Source: Drosophila pseudoobscura (taxonomy: Eukaryota > Arthropoda > Insecta > Diptera > Drosophilidae). Taken from it: DNA of 64,000 bases. The translations under genes were made by a program, and so were the position numbers. The stretch spans positions 1,054,001-1,118,000 of the forward strand of contig NC_046682.1 in NCBI RefSeq assembly GCF_009870125.1, given 5' to 3'. Shown here in pieces: positions 1-11,900 of this stretch; position 1 is the stretch's first letter, and the number at the start of each line of letters is the position of its first letter. The notes under the pieces were generated by a model. That model saw only the letters and a program-made list of their open reading frames with translations, made no database searches and was not told where the DNA came from.

Positions 1-1526
1 GCGATAGTCACGCTCTAATGTTATTGCACTCCGTATGTGCTTATGTGGAATAATGACTAATGACAAATTTTAGCTATTTTCATACCGCACCGTCCTTTGA
101 ATATCTCCCTCTCTATCTCTTTCCACCACCGAACTACTATCCGATCTTTGTATCTCGTTCACGGGAGGGGTAGGGGTAAAAAATAATAGGCAAAAAAAAG
201 AGCAAACATTACAATTTAAAACGAAAGCAATAAAACAAATATTTTTTGTGGGCAAAAAACAATTTGCGATCTAGAGGGTATTTCAAAGTTGGACAGAAGT
301 TCGAAGCGCACAGAAAGATTCAATCATCACAATTTTAAGAACAATATACTTTAGGAACAATACAAGACATACATTTCACATACATGCATATGTATATGTA
401 GTTTTTTTTCAGAAATATGCGAATTTATGAAGATAATCCAATTACAAACCAAAGATTTGGAACACATACTTTTCCTTTATTACATTGCACAGTGGGGCCT
501 TTGGTAATTTCAGCTTGCGAAATAACTTGTAACTTCGGAACAAAAATGTTTTTATGAAATAAAATTTGTAGTAATTTCGTTTATCCAAAGAAATTCCTTG
601 CAGATAAGCCTCGATATCCATAAGTTCACTACTAAATGCTGCTTGAATCATTTTATTTCAGATTTTATGATTCTCCCTTTCGCGAAATTTATATATATGT
701 ACATATGTACATAAGTTTTAAAACGAACTCTGTTAAGCTATTAAGCTTTTTGTTAAAGTTTTAAATACAAGTCGAGCAGGTTCGATGTAATTAGGTACAA
801 TTTATTGGTAGACGAAAGCAAAAATGCAACTACAACTACAGCAAGAACGATAAAACGATTGATAGGATAGCTATGACGATCAGCTCAAGACTATTGTGGG
901 CTGACGGGGCGAATTACCAGGGCACTATGCAGATAGTCCTAGAAAAAGGCGAGAGAGGGTAATAGACGGAGAGCGTTAGAGTGGAGCACAAACGATAGAT
1001 AGAACGCGAGAGAATGGCTTAGATGCTGTAACTGCAGGTAGGAAGAAGGTGGGACAGTGAAACGAAAGAACTACCGCTGCCGTTTATGTACAGTGGGCAG
1101 TGGAACTAGTGAACAATAATGATGATTATGTTAGGCGGCACCACCGGCTATTGACGACTACAAATCGGTCTGGGAAACCCGACAAACTCCATACATATAT
1201 TTTTGTCACGCAATGAGGAAATCGGTCTAAATGCCGCAGAGGCAGCTGGAATCGGCTGGCGCTTTAAGATTTATGTCAACGAACATACAAAAAATCTTTT
1301 TTTTGTAAGTAATTGAAAAATACTCCAAATATTAGATAGTTTGAAAAAACGATTTTTCTGTATACCTACATATATAGTCTATGCACCAGACCTTTTTTTT
1401 TATTGAATAACGTTACTAGTAAATGAAACTAACGCAAGAGAAAACAAAAAATTATTCTTATGTTACATGGTTATTAACTGAAAAATGCAGTATGCGCATA
1501 CAATTAAGTACATTTTTAATCAAGAA
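1..1526. other. Non-coding flank upstream of dpr7
   Basis: I see no convincing gene here. The stretch is AT-rich, with a GC-richer patch at about 830-1260 that has no long open frame. Positions 64-130 share a diverged repeat with 11240-11310 (see findings). On the minus strand 442-651 is open for 69 codons but matches no family I know; its low-complexity ends argue against a gene. This could be distal 5' sequence or a 5' UTR intron of dpr7, whose coding exon has a splice acceptor just upstream. Confidence 0.5.
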
Positions 1527-2641
1527 ACGAGGGGGAACGTTGTGAGTTGCTGCGGACACCGCAACTCTACAGCTATACCCGATACTAAGTCAGTATGGCT
1601 CTCCTCCGGCAGACGCCGCGAATATTAAACGACACGACAAAGAGTGCGTGCGAGAGAGACAGAAAATCAGTCTGAGCGTGACGTCGGGCGCTGCGTAGCC
1701 AGTGCAAATTGATTTTTTCCTTTTGGCTATAAAAATTATCTGATCTGATCCAGATTCAGCAATCTGATAGATATGGTGGTTATCTATGATTTTGCGTTTT
1801 TAGTTTTCTGGAATGTGCAATATTGTGGATGCAACAGATTTTCGTCCTTTGTGGGGGCGGAAGGGGGTTGGGCGAAATTCGGAGATATACGTTTTATAGT
1901 GAGATCAAACAGAAGTGCGGATACTAAATTTGGTTACTCTAGCCTTAATAGTCTCTGAGCTTTGTTGATGCCCCAGATTTTCGTCCTTTGCGGGGGCGGA
2001 TGGGGCTGTGGCGAAATTTGGACACAAAACGGTCAAGGTCCGATATCACAGGAGTGTGGATACCAAATTTGGTTGCTCTAGCTCTTATGGTTTCTGAGAT
2101 CCTTGAACTCATATTTTGCAATTGGCAAAACCGTCCATGAAACCTGTGTGTTAGAGTGAGACAGAGCGCGAAAGAGTGAAATTGTTTTCGTGATTCTGGC
2201 TGTAATATTATACGATCTGGTTCAGATTTTGCACTCTAGAAGATATAGGCATCTTCTACGATTCTGCGTTTTTAGTTTTCTCGTATCGTCGAACTTGTGG
2301 ATGCCACAGATTTTCGCTCTTTGTGGGGGCGGAAGTGGGCGGGGCGAAGTTTTGAAATATTTTTGTAGCAGTGACATCACAGAAGTCTGGATCCAAAACA
2401 TCGTTGCTCTAGCTCTTATAGTCTTTGAGCACTAGGCGCTGAAGGGGACGGACAGACGGACGGACGGACAGACGGACAGACAGACAAACAGACAGGGCAC
2501 AATCGACTCGGCTATTGATGCTGATCAAGAATATATTTACTTTATGGGGTCGGAAACGATTCCTTCTGGACGTTACACACATCCACTTTCACCACAAATC
2601 TAATATACCCCAATACTCATTTTGAGTATCGGGTATAAAAA
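1527..2641 (+). mobile_element. DINE-1 mini-Helitron, long copy
   Basis: Non-autonomous Helitron-like element of the DINE-1 family. The left end reads ACGAGGGGGAACGTTGTGAG and the right end ATCGGGTATAAAA. An internal microsatellite of GACG/GACA units lies at about 2450-2495, followed by the conserved 3' block containing GGGGTCGGAAACG. The interior has three related units, each starting near the motif CAGATTTTCG (about 1838, 1975, 2311) and ending near a TAGTCTCTGAG-like motif. The same ends recur at 15.2 and 35.05 kb. Open frames inside it are fortuitous. Confidence 0.9.
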
Positions 2642-2956
2642 CGGGTACATTTTGAATTAGTTAAAGTGCAAGTCAAAATTTCATGAAGTTTTTATTATTT
2701 TTGGAAAAACGTTTTTTTCTATTACATACATAGATTTATTTATCCAAATATCCTGATTTGGTTAATGATATGGATCTTACTACACGGAGCATCTCGAGTA
2801 AGCAGCGAGCCTGTTGAAACATCAGAACTACATACATAATAGAAAATTCTTTCCCCATGCTCGCTTCACTCGTTGCTGCTTAAGCAACAACAAAAATACT
2901 CTCGGGGACCTTTTGAATTTAGAATAAAATATCAGGTGACAACCGACTGCAACTTT

Positions 2957-3124
2957 ATGATTTTAATTTTTAAAATAATATACTGGATTCTAGTTTTATT
3001 GCCAATTTCATTGTTATACTGTTATACGATGTACCACTGTAGTCCGCCTGCGCGAATATTCGTAAAAAGGGCGCAGAAGGCCGACCCACCGAGTCCTGAC
3101 AAAAGCTCACTCACAAGTATTTAA
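2957..3124 (+). CDS. Candidate 55-aa membrane microprotein (hypothetical)
   Basis: A short ORF from ATG at 2957 to TAA at 3122-3124. The first ~24 residues are strongly hydrophobic (ILIFKIIYWILVLLPISLL), as in a single membrane helix. A basic, proline- and serine-rich tail follows (ARIFVKRAQKADPPSPDK). The tail codons are much richer in G+C than the surrounding sequence. The frame stays open upstream to 2873, so it might instead be a terminal exon; an AG at 2934-2935 could be an acceptor. I recognise no family, and chance is a real possibility. Confidence 0.3.
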   Translation: MILIFKIIYWILVLLPISLLYCYTMYHCSPPARIFVKRAQKADPPSPDKSSLTSI

Positions 3125-3687
3125 TAGAAAATTTTTTTTTGGGGTTGAAAAATCTCTACTTAAAGCTAAAAATTCTTGTCCGATACAAATCAAATGAGAG
3201 CGAATTTTCAGTACAATACCTCAAAATCAAAATTAAGTAAAACAAAACGATATTTCGGCAGTTTCGGCCGTGACCAGTCCGTATCATAAGAATTCAGAAA
3301 AACAGTACATTGAAGTGCTAAGCAATAAAATACAATATGTTGAATGCTACTTTTATCTGAATGTTGTCAGATAAAAAAATCTTACGTATCATCAACCGAT
3401 ATGAATGTATACACATTTATTTATGCACATATGTATGTATGCATTTCGCAGTAGAGAAACTTTTACATTTATATCAGTTAGATATTTACCTACATATGTA
3501 GGTACATATGTTCCGTACAGATACATAAATATTCATACATATATATGTACATATGTGATGTGAAAATTAGTTTTTTAAGTACGCGCTTTGATTGAAAAAG
3601 TTCTTGATACTTAAGTTGCATATTACGTTTATTTTCAGGCATGCTAACTATCCAGCTTGCAATTTCAAGACGCTTGTATTGACCGAT
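3125..3687. other. AT-rich upstream region and 5' UTR acceptor of dpr7
   Basis: No gene seen. It contains several palindromic ACATATGT-type repeats (about 3425-3560). A splice acceptor (TTATTTTCAG, near 3630-3640) sits about 50 bases before the dpr7 start codon, so the first coding exon of dpr7 probably begins there and earlier 5' UTR exons lie further left. Confidence 0.45.
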
Positions 3688-6320
3688 ATGGCGGCGTCAT
3701 TTGTAAAATCAACGTGCTTGGATTTTTCCTTCAACAAAATTAGACCTATAATTTTGTTGATTTTGAATTTTAATATATGTGTTCAACATATAAGCGCAAC
3801 TTCATTTTTGAACATAAATGGTAAGCTATATAGACTATATTGAGTTCACATTTAGACTCCTTAAGGTTTTCATCTACATATTTACGTGTAAACCGTATTT
3901 CAGATTTAGCAAGCTCGGATCGACCTTTCTTCGATGACATAAGCCCAAGAAATGTCTCAGCTGTCATTGATGAAACTGCAGTTTTAAGATGTCGTGTCAA
4001 AAACAAAGGAAATCGCACTGTAAGAAATTACACACAAATACAAATTACTTCAAATCAATCTTGTTTTGTTTTTATGCTCTCCTCAAAGCAGTTGATTAAT
4101 CCGCAAAACACCTAATACTCGTAAAAATCATATATAAAACAAGACTGACAAACGGACGGAAAGACTTGGTTATATCGGCACGTCTTTTTATGCTGGTCAA
4201 GAATGTATATACTTTATGGGGTCGGAAACGCTTCCTTCTGGGTGTTATACCAAAGACTATAAAATACCAAGATGTTGCATGAGCGACCAAAAAGCTGTTC
4301 TATGGCGGGTCCTAACATTAGGACCCAAAAGGCACGAGGGAGCGCGCGGGGTTTCAATTCTCTTTTCGCCTGTACTTCGTCTCTACCGCGACCCCGCTGC
4401 CCATCGGTTTCGTCTGTTCGGCAATTCTGGACTCTCGAGCTCTCAGCACCGTCGAGGCGGTGGTCGCGGATCGCCGATGTCTTTGGAGCGGCACAGTGGG
4501 ACCTTTGGCCGTCACAGCTTGCTAAATTAGTTAGTGAATATGAGTTCAATAAATATTTGCACACTGAAACAATGTTAAACTTTGAGTGCTTATATCTTCT
4601 AAACTAAAACTATTTGAAAAAACGATTGGAAAATTCTCTATTAGATGCGTACATTAAATTTATCTAAAGCACTCATACAATTTTTTTACTACTGACCGAG
4701 GCATTAACGAGTAGCATTTCGGAGGCGAAGGTAGCGTAAAAGAGAATTGAAGCCCCGCGCGCCCGTACAATGAAGCGTCAAACGAAAATTGAAAAAAAAT
4801 TTGTTCCTCATGCAACATCTTGGTATTGTATAGTCTTTGGTTATACACATCCACTTTCAATACAAATTTAATTTAAGTCTATACTCTTCGAGTAACATGT
4901 GTAAAAATGCACTGTTCCACTCTTTGAAACTTGGAAAAAATATATTTGTAGATTAATGTTTCTGATTTAAGGTATTACAAAAAAAAAATTTATTTAAATT
5001 TAAAATTCTCACTTGAAATAAATAATTTCAAAACTATTGCAGGTTTCATGGATGCGTAAGCGCGACCTTCATATTTTAACAACTAACATTTATACCTATA
5101 CTGGCGATCAACGATTTTCCGTAATACACCCACCCAGCAGTGAGGACTGGGACTTAAAAATTGACTACGCCCAACCACGGGATAGCGGAATTTATGAGTG
5201 TCAAGTTAATACTGAGCCGAAAATAAACTTAGCAATCATTCTGGATATTGCAGGTACGGTACCGTTTTCCATAAATTACCGCTTGTTCCTAGGGGTCTGC
5301 TCGTCAGTAAAAAAAGAGGATTTAAAGATATACGATCGAATGGGAAAAAATTCAGGAACTTTCCAATTCTTTACACTCCTCCCAGCATATCGACTTGAGG
5401 TGTGATTTCAATTACGGTACTCGTAAGAAACTTTTTGAAAAAGTTATATACGAGTATGTAGCACTTGATAAACACCTGCAACGGCATTCTCTGAGTTCCG
5501 GGTAGTTTATTGTAGTTAAATAAGAGTTCCTTGTAGTGTTGCCATCAAGCAATATCCTCAGGTTCTGGAAATTAGAATTTTATAGGAGCAATAAGAGGAA
5601 AATTTATTTAAGAACTCTTTCTGATTTCCGCAACTCTCTTTTATTTTAGCTGAGAGCGAAGTTAGAGATCTAAATTCGGATCGACGGTATTATGATTCAA
5701 AAGGTAAGAGGTAAGAGGCTTGGTAATCATTTAATTATAAAATTATATTTCTCTTAATAGCGGCCCGTGCAAAAATATTAGGATCTACGGAAATCCATGT
5801 TAAACGCGATAGCACTATTGCTCTAGCCTGCTCAGTAAATATGCATGCATCATCTGTTTTATGGTAAGGGTGTTTGGACTGTATACTATTTATTAACAAT
5901 GTTACGCTCTACCTTAAGGTATCATGGCTCTTCAATAGTCGATTTTGATTCGCTGCGAGGTGGAATAAGTTTGGAAACGGAAAAAACCGATATTGGAACT
6001 ACTAGTCGATTAATGCTGACAAGAGCTTCATTACGAGATTCCGGAAACTATACTTGCGTTCCTAATGGTGCCATACCCGCATCGGTGCGGGTTCATGTAT
6101 TGACCGGTAGAGTTTTATTATAATGATTTTAATCGATAATCACCGAGCTTAGACTAAAATTAAACTTTTAAATACTTTTACAGGCGAACAGCCGGCTGCA
6201 ATGCAGACAAGTGCGGCCATCGGGATGAATGCTCACACCGCCATGATAAACATCATATCAATAAAGTTTTTGTTAAATATTTCAACTCTAGCAGAATATG
6301 TGTTCCGAAAGGAGAGATGA
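3688..6320 (+). CDS. dpr7: Dpr-family immunoglobulin cell-surface protein (dpr7-like)
   Basis: Seven coding exons join in frame: 3688-3820, 3904-4019, 5043-5253, 5650-5703, 5761-5863, 5919-6106, 6184-6320, giving about 313 residues. Dpr proteins are neuronal two-Ig receptors that bind DIP partners to specify synapses. Seen: a hydrophobic N-terminal segment (signal peptide); first Ig domain with Cys in TAVLRCRV, the Dpr hallmark VSWMRKRDLHILT, and the partner Cys in DSGIYECQVNTEP; second Ig domain with Cys in STIALACSV and DSGNYTCVP. The C-terminus has a hydrophobic stretch, possibly a membrane anchor or GPI signal. Exon 2 stops in phase 0 before a 1-kb intron that carries a DINE-1 interrupted by a foldback element. 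Among the dprs, dpr7 is the dot-chromosome member, which fits the neighbours. Confidence 0.88.
4136..4249 (+). mobile_element. DINE-1 3' fragment, left part
   Basis: A diverged DINE-1 3' block (GACGGA-like units, then a GGGGTCGGAAACGCTTCCTTCTG core) in dpr7 intron 2. It is split by the element at 4250-4840, whose target duplication TTATA lies at 4245-4249. The remainder resumes at 4841. Confidence 0.8.
4250..4840 (+). mobile_element. TIR element of unclassified family, 591-bp copy
   Basis: A nested DNA element. Its ends are inverted repeats of about 35 bp (CCAAAGACTATAAAATACCA on the left and its near reverse complement ending TCTTTGG on the right). It is flanked by the 5-bp direct repeat TTATA (4245-4249 and 4841-4845). 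Subterminal blocks are also inverted: a CGCGCGGGG / AGAGAATTGAAG block on the left mirrors one on the right. No transposase is encoded; overlapping open frames at 4214-4607 are by-products of GC-rich repeat sequence. The same family forms the palindrome at 16290-17645. Confidence 0.85.
4841..4907 (+). mobile_element. DINE-1 3' fragment, right part
   Basis: Continues the DINE-1 3' end interrupted at 4249 (CACATCCACTTTCA, then a degenerate copy of the terminal hairpin and GTAAAAA). It shows that the 591-bp TIR element inserted into a pre-existing DINE-1. Confidence 0.75.
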
Positions 6321-8960
6321 CTAACTAAGCAACTATCCATACTCTAAATATTTAACTTTAAGGTAAACTATCATTTACAATCTTCGATATTCGTAGAGTA
6401 TAACGGTATACAAGTATTATGTTGTACATGTATTCTTGTACTTTTGCATGTGCATAGAAAAATATACATATATGCACATATGTGTCTGACGATTCCCATA
6501 AACATATAATACAAAACATATGTTCTTGATCAATTTTAATCAGATTATATGATTGAATGTAGAAATTTTAGGTCGTAACCCTGATTGCGTAGAACTTATG
6601 ACCATTTTTAGGATTTGAGGATTTGTAATATATACATCTTTTTTGTATTCAAAAACTGTATAGTACAAAACCACAGTGTAAATATTTTATACTGGAGTAA
6701 GGAAGACTTAGATCTTATATTGCGATATTTGTACTTATATGTAAATATGAATGTTTTTATATTTTCGATAAGGTTGACACATCGAATCGCTCTAGCGGTC
6801 TCAATCTGTATTACTCTATCATTCATGTACAAACATACATATGTATGTGCATCATAAAGTCGTTGCCAAGACCCTAGTGCTTTTAATAAGATAATAATGT
6901 TAATTTTGCATATGTCACAAATATTTAGTCAAATTAGGACAACTGCATTATATATGATTACGTTCATATTTGTGAAACTCAGTAAGATTTGCACAAAATC
7001 GGAACACTATATACCTAGCGCAGTATAGTAAATTCATGAAATGTAAATGGTTGGTCACGATCAGGAGTTTTGCATCGGTTAGGGGAATGCTCGCAGACTA
7101 AAACATATCGAAAAAAGAATGAAAGAGGTCGTCGAACCTCGAGAGTACATACACTTCGGGAAGCCGATGTTATCTTTCTTTATTAATACACTTAATAATA
7201 ACCAAAGTCCCACATGCAATAATTGAAATTAAGATGATATGACGTTAATAATTCCTTTTTTTATTCTAGATTACAAGCCAATTCCAATGGAACGATTGTA
7301 AGAGAACGTGTTTATAAAATTATTCAATACAGAAATACAACATAAAAATAATTCCTATAGTCATATGTAATTAAACTATTAATAAATACTTGCATACATG
7401 CATATGTACACAAATAAGAAAATTAAAATGTTTTTCACAAAATTTAGGGCACTTGGTTTTAGCTAAGCCGAAAAAGCCCAACAGAGGTATTCTATTGAAA
7501 TTTATAATCTAGCTCTAGCAACAAGTGGGGACCCGAAATATTTAAACAAAATTTTGACGGAAATGTGTGCAGGTTGGAAGTGATAATTCTATCATATCAC
7601 ACATCTCACTCATTAGGTAATAAGTATATTTACAAGAGTATCCTCTCTGCGTTAGTTTGTGACTGACCCTATAGTGACTGATCGACATCTTTATTACTTG
7701 TCAGACAACGTTTTTAGTCAATAGACAACAGCGATGTAGTCTGAAATAATATTAACATTGTAGGAATAGTTGGAATATAAGGAAAAATACCCGCAGATAC
7801 TCACAAACCCTCTACAACAGGTATGCCATTTGCATACATACTTGTACTAGTACTGGTATATATTTAATAAATATACATACATATATACAAATCTACATGC
7901 ATAGGAGCATACGGATACATATGTATGCATGTACAAGTTTCGTATTGAAATATTTATAAAAAGTGTTCCATGCGTATGTATATATGTACCCATATGTGCA
8001 TGTTTTCGAAAGAGAGAACTTTAAATGTATACAGTGTGTATATAAATACATTCAACAAAAATTTCTCAAGAAAAATCAGATTTTTTTATTTTATTTTTTT
8101 TTTTTTTTGAAACCGTATTCTTTCTTTTTATACTTGCTCTCAGGCATTCAACGTTATTCTCGCTGCCCAGTTCTGATATTGAACAGTTTTACTAGTTGGT
8201 TATTCCATTTATTGTAATCTACAAAAGCATTTTAAAAAACTTATTGTGTGAAATACCTCGTACTGGAAACGGGCACGAAAAACCCTTAAATCTGATAGAA
8301 AGCTGTGAATCGCGAATTATGTTTGCTTATTATATTGATACGATATGTATGAATATTATTGTTTTTATGTTCATACACATTGATACATAATCATATATTA
8401 TATACTTGTATCTATGTAATATACATTCGTATAGCGATATCGTGAAATGCTGAGTGTTTATAATTCCATGAAATAAGAATATCCAAGTTTATAAATATCC
8501 GTATGCTTTTACAAGTGTAATTACGAACGAGTACGCGTAGCTTTTGAATGGCATCATTTAAGTGTTTAAATACGCATATATACAAATTATTCTTTTCTCC
8601 CTCAATATGTATACATATGTATATTAAAAAAAAATATATATAACCACGCGTATAATCTCTACACAAACATGGGGATAAACTGACGATAATTATGAAATCT
8701 TTCACCAAATCTGCAACAGATTACATCTGATTGTGAGTATTGCGATGTCATAAAACACAGTTTTTTAAATGGCTCATACAATATATAAATTCTTATAAGG
8801 ATGAATGTATATGGACATTTGTGTTCCCATACATAAAAGGGGGCTTTTTCACGCCCGCAATCACATTGGTGCTTGACATGTAAAATAATTAAGAGGATAC
8901 CTTTATAGCTCCATAGAGAAATCGCGGTGAAAAACACACGTGAGGTACACATAGTTACCG
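6321..8960. other. Intergenic region dpr7-RhoGAP102A
   Basis: No gene is supported. The sequence is AT-rich, with many ACATATGT and TACATA palindromes (about 6440-6490, 6830-6850, 7850-7990) and a homopolymer T run at about 8083-8108. It should hold the dpr7 3' UTR and the RhoGAP102A promoter and 5' UTR. Opposed open frames at 6608-6857 mirror each other across an AT-rich stretch and do not look coding. Confidence 0.5.
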
Positions 8961-11900
8961 ATGCCTGTATCAGAATCAGAATCGCTTAAAAATTTTAATA
9001 TGGAAGAAAACAAGAAATCAGGCCAGCACTTGCGCCGTCCTGTAGCGGTGATCAAAAAGAGATCAGGCCCTTTGGATGATGCAATTGACAAGCTTAGTCT
9101 AACAGCGGAAAAAGACTTGATAAAATCAAATAAAATCAAATCTTCAGATGTATATTGTGGGCCAAGTAATTTGGCCAGTAAGAATTTGGGAAGAGTTTCT
9201 CCTGGATCTAGACGACGTCGGTGCAGCACTAAAGACAAAGAAAAAAAACGAGAACGCTGGCTATTGACTCGAAAGACATGGCGATATATGACTGATTCTG
9301 GACGCAAGCTTATTCCGGATGGAGCACAGAGTGGATCAGATAATATTTCTTTAATTGAGGCACAATTTCAACGAGTGTGCGCCTCCGAGCCCCGCTTCAT
9401 TTTATGGCGTCGAAAGACCTCATATCCAGGGGCAATCAACAATTCTAAGAGGCGGTTCAAACTAATTTCTCGTCATGCAAGTAGTAGTCGCTGTGGAGCG
9501 GAGCTAACAGATCAGCATATTAATGCCGATCAGACTATTGAACTATTGCAGTCATATCTGAAAATACGGGATGCGTACAAAACAACAACCTTGCTGGGAA
9601 CCAAAACGGTTAGACCCGATCAAACTTCATCACCAAGTTCCCAGCGGCCTATTGGTAATACGTGTACAAATTCAAATGAAAATATTTTAAAGACCAATTT
9701 TTGTGAAAAGTCAATTCAAACGGAGCTCTTGTCTCGTTTAAAATTATTATCCGAAACCCACCTGGCTGAGCTAGGAGGAGTACAATTAAAATTAGATAAT
9801 ATACGACAAGATATTCTTGAAGATAAAGTACTTTTGAGAAAAATATACAACTCACTAAAAAAACAGCAACTTCATCGAATGCTACATTCCACAGAACCAC
9901 CAAAACATAATATTGGTCGTGCTTCTTCACTTTCAAGTTTATTAAAATTGAATAGCTACCAAAACAGCTCGGACAAAAGCTTTTCCAGTGGAGTGAATAA
10001 TATAAATGACTATCATAGGATCGATAAGATGATATACCAGAACTCGACAAGCCTAGAAAATTGTGAATTCAGAAAAATTCTGCGTGTGGCCCCAGAAGAA
10101 CTTAGCTTGGATGCCCGCATCGCTCCGGAAGCAACTGATCTTTGGTCGCTAAAAAGCAAAACTAAATGTGAGAGGATTGAAAGAAGCTTCAATACATGCG
10201 GAACACAAACAAGTTTTATACAGCTTAGCGAACTAAAACGCCTGGCAGAAGAATTTGAGCAAACTTTGCAGCAGGGCAAAGATAGTTCTGCACCATATTC
10301 CCTGGATGAAGACTTAGAAAAACCTGTTACGCATTCAGAGCGGAGAAAAAGCTCTATTGACAACGAAGATGTTTCACAATCTGTAAGTAACACAATCAAG
10401 CGGTACTTAAGGATGGCAAGAAAAAAAACCGTAAACGGTGCAGACGCAAGTCGATTTAAGTCAATTAACTACGATAGAAATTTAAGAAACATTAAAGCAA
10501 AGGGTGAAATAAATCCTCCTGGAATGGATGAAGGTTTAAATAAAGCTATTCAAACATTAGACGCTTGGCCTCTTATTGCGTTAGAGTATGTTCGTGGAAA
10601 CGAGTGTTTCAGAACCTTGCAAAACGCCCACATGGAATGGAAGGAGGCGCAGGATGAACGGGTTAGAAAAAAACTAGAGTGGGACAAAACTCAGAAACAA
10701 AATATAGAAGAAAATTTCCAGACTGCTAGCAACCCAATTAAGGCACGCACAACATATTCGACATGCAACATGAATAGTCATTCAAGACTGGAAAGAACTA
10801 TTAAAACTTCTACCGGCTTGCTGACTTCAAGCTCTCAATTTCTCTCGAATATTTGGCACGGACACAGCAATCCCGGTAGCACCACAAATTTAATCACCCT
10901 AAACGACAAACATGGAAATTTGAATCATACAAATCTAAGTAAGTATTTATATAAATTAATGGTTTAATTGCGAAAACAAACGAAAAAGGGTTCGGGAATG
11001 CTTCTTATCTGTTCGTTAGAAACTTCTGGCAAACTATGTATACAATATTTATCCTCTTTAGTAGTATACATATGTATATGTATTACAATATATTTTATAA
11101 TCGTACGTAATTTTATGTACGTAAACTCCGGAAATGGTGTCGTAGCAGATGTGTTGTGCATGCTTTCTTTTTTACTCTTTTTGGTATAGCTGTTCCCAAA
11201 GGGGACAAATTAATTTGGTCCGCATTTCACGTAATGCCCAATTTTGTAGCTGTTTCCATACAACATCGTTCGTTGAATATCTATTTATCACTATCTCTCT
11301 CTTTCTCCATGAACGAAATGCCATTCACTTGATTCTGATTCTAAAAGTGTATACCTTGTTATAAAGGTATAAGTAAATAAATGAGATTAACAGGTATTTT
11401 ATAATCGAAATATCAGCTAAGCGTTTCCTCGTTTTATTAAATTAGTGAAAGGCGATTGTATGTAAATAATCTTTGCTAAAATTTCAGATCTAAGAAATGC
11501 AACAAGCAATATGCAAAAGTCCAAGTCGTTGTCTAATGTTGGGCAATTTGTAACTAAAAAAATTCTGAGAAGTCGTTCCAAAAGCCAAAATAGACCTCAT
11601 TTACATCAAGACCTATCCACAGCTTATCAAAAATGGTTTCCATCGGTAAGAAATTTAAATTAATTCCCTATACATACAAATTTCAACTCAAAAAATGTAT
11701 AATGATTCAAAATATTTTATGATTCAGGTTTTAAAAATTACTAATTTTTTACTTTTTTAAAGGCTATCTGGGTTTCAAACTTTTTTTTTGGCATATCTTG
11801 AATGATTTAATTATCTGTTCGAATACGCTTTGAATCTTTAAAGCTTTAGTCTCCTGTTCGGATTAGTTGCAATTAATGATTTTTTGGCGAAATTTTTGTG

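Noticed and set aside
442-651. 69-codon minus-strand frame, with GCACAGTGGGGCCTTTGG resembling part of the TIR element
   Set aside because: Similarity to the element covers only about 30 bases and the rest does not align; too weak to call either a gene or a copy.
1773-2435. Open frames in the first DINE-1
   Set aside because: DINE-1 is non-coding and the frames are not shared by the other copies in intact form.
4214-4607. Overlapping open frames of 104-116 codons on both strands
   Set aside because: They lie wholly in the 591-bp TIR element and the same frames recur, on both strands, in the palindrome at 16.3-17.65 kb. GC-rich repeat without stops, no protein family.
9649-10399. Antisense open frames of 128-133 codons under RhoGAP102A exon 1
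   Set aside because: Shadows of the real coding strand; hydrophobic, no domain, no independent signals.
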